The notes under the pieces: generated by a model
Database searches by the model: none
Seen by the model: only the letters and a program-made list of their open reading frames with translations
Told to the model about the DNA's origin: nothing
Shown: one piece after another, positions 61,297 through 64,000 of the stretch
Numbering within the stretch: the first letter of the stretch is position 1
Layout of the letters: each line of letters starts with the position of its first letter
NCBI GenBank assembly: GCA_013298715.1
Contig: JAAFIQ010000010.1
Span: forward strand, 62,001 to 126,000
Direction of reading: 5' to 3'
DNA: 64,000 bases
From: Bacteroidota bacterium
GTDB taxonomy: Bacteria > Bacteroidota > Bacteroidia > B-17B0 > Aurantibacillaceae
Translations under genes and position numbers: made by a program

Positions 61297-61355
61297 AAAG
61301 CAAATATACGCTATTTATGTTGAACGAAGGGTAGCTTTTAGAGAAGCTAGGTTAG

Positions 61356-62132
61356 TTAAAGACTTAAAACTAATTTGTGATTCCCTATAGTTTTATAAGC
61401 ATTATAATGAAGCTGTTCTTGAAAAGATAATTCTTGAAACGCTTTATCAGTAATAGATACAAGGGTTTTTGTGTGAACGTAAAAAGTTATTCCTTCCGTT
61501 TGATTAAGTAGTTTAAATCCTAAATTTAAAAATGATTTTCCTTCACCAAATTGTTTGTCGGCATAAGTCATAATATCCCCTGGATTTTTTAATAAAACAA
61601 AGTGTTTTATCAATCTGCTTAAACCGCCTGTAACAGTAGTTCCGCCAAGGCAGCAAAACCTTAGCAATTCGAACGAACGCTTGTCTTCCTGTAATCTGTC
61701 CATTTTTCTGCCTTTGCTAAATGTAGCTAATGCAACTAACGTTGAACTATTGTACAAACCAAGCTGGTAGGCGCTTGAGCAGTTTCCGAGTAAGTGGTAT
61801 TTTTCTAAAAAAATTTTAGCATCCTCTTTCGAAACAGATTTTACAAGACATTTCCTAGCAAATACAGTTGTATTCACTTTTAATTTAGAGCAGAGTATGT
61901 AAAACAACTTATCTGTTTGATGCTTTAAAACAAAGGGTTGAATTGAGATGTAATTATTTTCATGTACAAAAATTTCATCAGTAATTATCCTTAAAAATAC
62001 TTTTTCTTTAGATGAAACTAATTTTGTAGTGGTGTCTGAAATAAAAGAAGCCTTAACATTAAACGCTTGCAGTTTAATTATTAAGGCTTTTAATTCTGAA
62101 TGTATCTTCTGTGTTTGCTCTTTATTAAGCAT
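61356..62132 (-). CDS. Mom/GNAT-like acyltransferase-fold protein
   Basis: 258 residues. The N-terminal half has no recognised domain. The C-terminal half (about 115-250) has FLEKYHLLGNCSSAYQLGLYNSSTLVALATF, SFELLRFCCLGGTTVTGGLSRLIKHF and DIMTYADKQFGEGKSFLNLGFKLLN, the pattern of phage Mom-like and GNAT-fold proteins, often annotated with homing endonuclease domains. I therefore expect acyl-CoA-dependent modification of a small-molecule or nucleic-acid amine, but the substrate is not predictable. The start codon lies 8 bp inside the upstream KdnA-like gene (ATGCTTAA overlap), so it is translationally coupled to an amino-sugar enzyme. Confidence 0.6.
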   Translation of the reverse strand: MLNKEQTQKIHSELKALIIKLQAFNVKASFISDTTTKLVSSKEKVFLRIITDEIFVHENNYISIQPFVLKHQTDKLFYILCSKLKVNTTVFARKCLVKSVSKEDAKIFLEKYHLLGNCSSAYQLGLYNSSTLVALATFSKGRKMDRLQEDKRSFELLRFCCLGGTTVTGGLSRLIKHFVLLKNPGDIMTYADKQFGEGKSFLNLGFKLLNQTEGITFYVHTKTLVSITDKAFQELSFQEQLHYNAYKTIGNHKLVLSL

Positions 62133-63333
62133 TTACAGGCATTAGCGCTTTTTTAATACAAGCAGCAATTTTATTTGCCAACGCTTCAACTTCTTCTTGT
62201 GTCCAAGTACATCTAATTCCAAACGAAATTAATCTGCCAACAACTTCTTGTGTTTTTGGCAAATGCAAATTTTTATAATCTTGTGGCGCGCCAAGTAATT
62301 CAATAGGTAATTTGCTTGCTGTTTTTAATTCTTTAATATGTTCCCATTGATTGATGAAGTGATACATATTTGTATACCAATAATTAAATCCACCAACACC
62401 TACAGTATTCATTTCTGCTACAACGCGCTTGGCAGCTTCGGTATCAGGCAGCATTAAATTTAAAAATGTTCCGCTATCGCCGTTATCATCTCCTAATTTA
62501 GCAAACGTTACGCCTTCAATTTTTCCTAAAATTGATTGTAATAAAGCTTTGTGTTTTATGTTTGCAGCCTTTATTTGTGGCACTTTACGTGTTTGCGCTG
62601 CGCCTACTGCTGCGTGTAATTCGCTAATTCTAAAATTAAATCCAATAACTGGATGGTTCTCCATTCCGCGATTAGATCCAAGATGATCGTGGCCATGATC
62701 GCAGAAATTATCTGCTAATTTGTAAACAGTTTCATCGTTAGTTACAAATATTCCTCCTTCGCCAGCGGTTGCAATTTTAAAAAAATCGAAACTATAAGCC
62801 CCTGCTTTTCCAAACAAACCAGTATAAGTTCCTTTGTAACTAGCTGCAAAAGCTTGACCGGCATCTTCAACCAAAATTAATTTATTCTCGTTAACTACTT
62901 TCAAAATTTCATCCATGTTTGCATTGCCACCACACATGTGAACCAAACAAACCGCCTTGGTTTTAGAAGTAATTGCTTTTTTAATACCATCAGCACTTAA
63001 GCATAAGGTTTCATCAATTTCGGCAAATACGGGCAACGCGCCTAATAATAATACTGCTTCAACTGTGGCAATGTAGGTAAAAGGCGGGCAAATAACCTCA
63101 TCACCAGTGCCAATACCACTTGCCGCAAGTGCAGCCATAATAGCAGCAGAGCCATTACTAACTGCTAAAGCATATTTTGCGTTGGTAATTTTTCTAGCTT
63201 CTTCTTCAAAATCTTTGGCTTTCCAAATATTATTGCGTTGTGCATCGTGGTTAAAGCGGAACATAATTCCGGTGCTTAACACATCTTCAATTTCTTTGCG
63301 CTCTTCAGCGCCAAATAATTCTGTACCTGGCAT
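62125..63333 (-). CDS. kdnA: DegT/DnrJ/EryC1/StrS aminotransferase, KdnA-like
   Basis: 402 residues, PLP-dependent. SFDFFKIATAGEGG holds the PLP lysine and VEDAGQAFAASYKG a phosphate or Asp contact. The N-terminus MPGTELFGAEERKE and the segment CDHGHDHLGSNRGMENHPVIGFNFRISE closely resemble KdnA of Shewanella, the 8-amino-3,8-dideoxy-octulosonate transaminase that makes 8-amino-Kdo for lipopolysaccharide. The partner oxidase KdnB is not adjacent. The overlap with the Mom/GNAT-like gene suggests a modification of the amino group. Homology is recalled, not searched, so substrate stays provisional. Confidence 0.75.
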   Translation of the reverse strand: MPGTELFGAEERKEIEDVLSTGIMFRFNHDAQRNNIWKAKDFEEEARKITNAKYALAVSNGSAAIMAALAASGIGTGDEVICPPFTYIATVEAVLLLGALPVFAEIDETLCLSADGIKKAITSKTKAVCLVHMCGGNANMDEILKVVNENKLILVEDAGQAFAASYKGTYTGLFGKAGAYSFDFFKIATAGEGGIFVTNDETVYKLADNFCDHGHDHLGSNRGMENHPVIGFNFRISELHAAVGAAQTRKVPQIKAANIKHKALLQSILGKIEGVTFAKLGDDNGDSGTFLNLMLPDTEAAKRVVAEMNTVGVGGFNYWYTNMYHFINQWEHIKELKTASKLPIELLGAPQDYKNLHLPKTQEVVGRLISFGIRCTWTQEEVEALANKIAACIKKALMPVNA

Positions 63334-63363
63334 GTTATATTTTTTTGTTTTGTAAAGTTAAGA

Positions 63364-63825
63364 TTAATTAGGGTAGAAATAAAAATTTGTATCTGTTTCC
63401 AAAATAGAGAAGTTGATGGAGGTCATTTTTTGATTTTCGAAATAACAATCAAGTCCAGCATCATCAAAACTAAGGCGTTTTTCGCCCCATTCATGGGTTT
63501 CGGTTTCAGTAAGTTTGTACCCATTAGATTTTAGGAGTTGGGTTACGTCATTTTCGTTTAAACTAAAAATTTTTACACCAAACAAAAGGGTGTCTTTATT
63601 ATCAAGCTCTACACTACAAAAGGTGTTATTTTTATTTCTATCAAAAAATAAAGAAAAGCCTTGATCCCAATAGTGGTAAGCCACAGAGGAAGTGTGAAGA
63701 ATATCATCTTTAAGTTCTTGAATTTCTTCAGGTTCGCCAACTATTTTTTTAACGTTTTCAATTGTTTCGCCAAAAGTGATGGAGCAAAACCCTGTAAGTA
63801 GCTTTATTTCAGGTATAAGGAGCAT
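63364..63825 (-). CDS. Hypothetical protein
   Basis: 153 residues, no signal peptide and no family recognised. It has an N-terminal ITFGETIENVKKIVGEPEEIQ segment followed by YHYWDQGFSLFFD and ends in SILETDTNFYFYPN, a mixed alpha-beta pattern with many aromatic residues, similar in appearance to small SMI1-like or immunity-type folds, but I cannot support that by motif. It is 30 bp upstream of the KdnA-like gene on the same strand and may share its promoter. Confidence 0.5.
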   Translation of the reverse strand: MLLIPEIKLLTGFCSITFGETIENVKKIVGEPEEIQELKDDILHTSSVAYHYWDQGFSLFFDRNKNNTFCSVELDNKDTLLFGVKIFSLNENDVTQLLKSNGYKLTETETHEWGEKRLSFDDAGLDCYFENQKMTSINFSILETDTNFYFYPN

Positions 63826-63892
63826 TGATGTTGCTAAAATAGCAAAATGATAAACAAAATGAGCAAAATTTTAATTAAATGATAAAAAATAT

Positions 63893-63923
63893 TTTGTTGG
63901 AGATAAAAATGGTAGTATATTTG
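63893..63923 (+). promoter_or_regulatory. Promoter driving a transcript off the right edge
   Basis: TTTG at 63893-63896, 19 bp, TATATTTG at 63916-63923: a full consensus. The downstream leader carries a perfect hairpin, GCTTC-TTTAA-GAAGC (63966-63980). No coding frame is visible before the edge, so the product (a structured RNA leader or gene) lies outside. Confidence 0.75.
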
Positions 63924-64000
63924 CACTCCAATTTTGAAATATAAATTGGAAACCGCACACGAAATGCTTCTTTAAGAAGCGACTTTTACGGTAGGTGTAA

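Noticed and set aside
1-64000. CRISPR array, tRNA or rRNA genes
   Set aside because: No regularly spaced repeats and no tRNA cloverleaf or rRNA sequence was seen when reading the intergenic regions.

Overview
The window comes from a low-GC member of the Bacteroidota, most likely a flavobacterium- or sphingobacterium-like aquatic lineage. Four things point there. Promoters have the Bacteroidota form TTTG-N19-TAnnTTTG (for example before rplU and at the right edge). Several secreted proteins end in type IX secretion (T9SS) C-terminal domains. Family content is typical of the phylum: DUF5686, OmpP1/FadL paired with an SGNH-like lipoprotein, a MoxR/DUF58/DUF4129/DUF4350 cluster, purS, and an N-terminally repetitive RluB-type pseudouridine synthase. 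Third, no tRNA, rRNA or CRISPR array was recognised.

Layout. 1-4.7 kb: partial dxs, two divergent peroxiredoxins, an AAA/DUF4143 ATPase gene framed by an 18-bp direct repeat, and rnhB. 4.7-9.1 kb: an accessory island of fast-evolving lipoproteins and exported proteins, palindromic repeats, probable gene decay and a higBA-type toxin-antitoxin pair. 9.2-13.2 kb: rpsF-rpsR-rplI, cdd-ung, a methyltransferase and ftsE. 13.3-22.2 kb: envelope genes (a giant TPR protein with an outer-membrane barrel, a T9SS esterase, a degenerate SGNH protein with a FadL-type transporter). 22.4-25.6 kb: rplU-rpmA, serS, a lipoprotein and ybeY. 25.6-28.5 kb: a glycosyltransferase frameshifted at a G8 tract, then an ECF sigma factor with a peroxiredoxin-like gene that carries the same promoter sequence. 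28.5-40.7 kb: rimO, a K+ channel, a gene split by a MITE, and the RDD/SpoIIM/membrane paralogs/DUF4129/DUF4350/MoxR/DUF58 cluster. 40.7-51.8 kb: a hairpin-rich gap, DUF5686, a TlpA-like protein, an agmatinase-family enzyme, OsmC, lipA, purS and metK. 52-57.6 kb: large secreted repeat-like proteins including an S74-chaperone protein, then pabB. 57.6-64 kb: a second MITE copy, class III phaC, DUF2795, the pseudouridine synthase, and a KdnA-like aminotransferase overlapping a Mom/GNAT-like gene.

How genes work together. Thiol-based peroxide defence recurs: AhpC-type Prx, BCP-type Prx, an ECF-controlled Prx-like protein with a CPMC partner, OsmC, and a TlpA-like protein. The nine-gene MoxR block is one envelope-associated machine. 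The KdnA-like aminotransferase translationally coupled to a GNAT-like protein suggests amino-sugar modification of the lipopolysaccharide inner core.

The strongest unusual signals are the ECF promoter pair, the G8 tract, the pseudo-SGNH protein, the two-copy MITE that split an ORF, the repeat-flanked and possibly leaderless ATPase gene, and the apparent ATT start of the DUF4129 gene.
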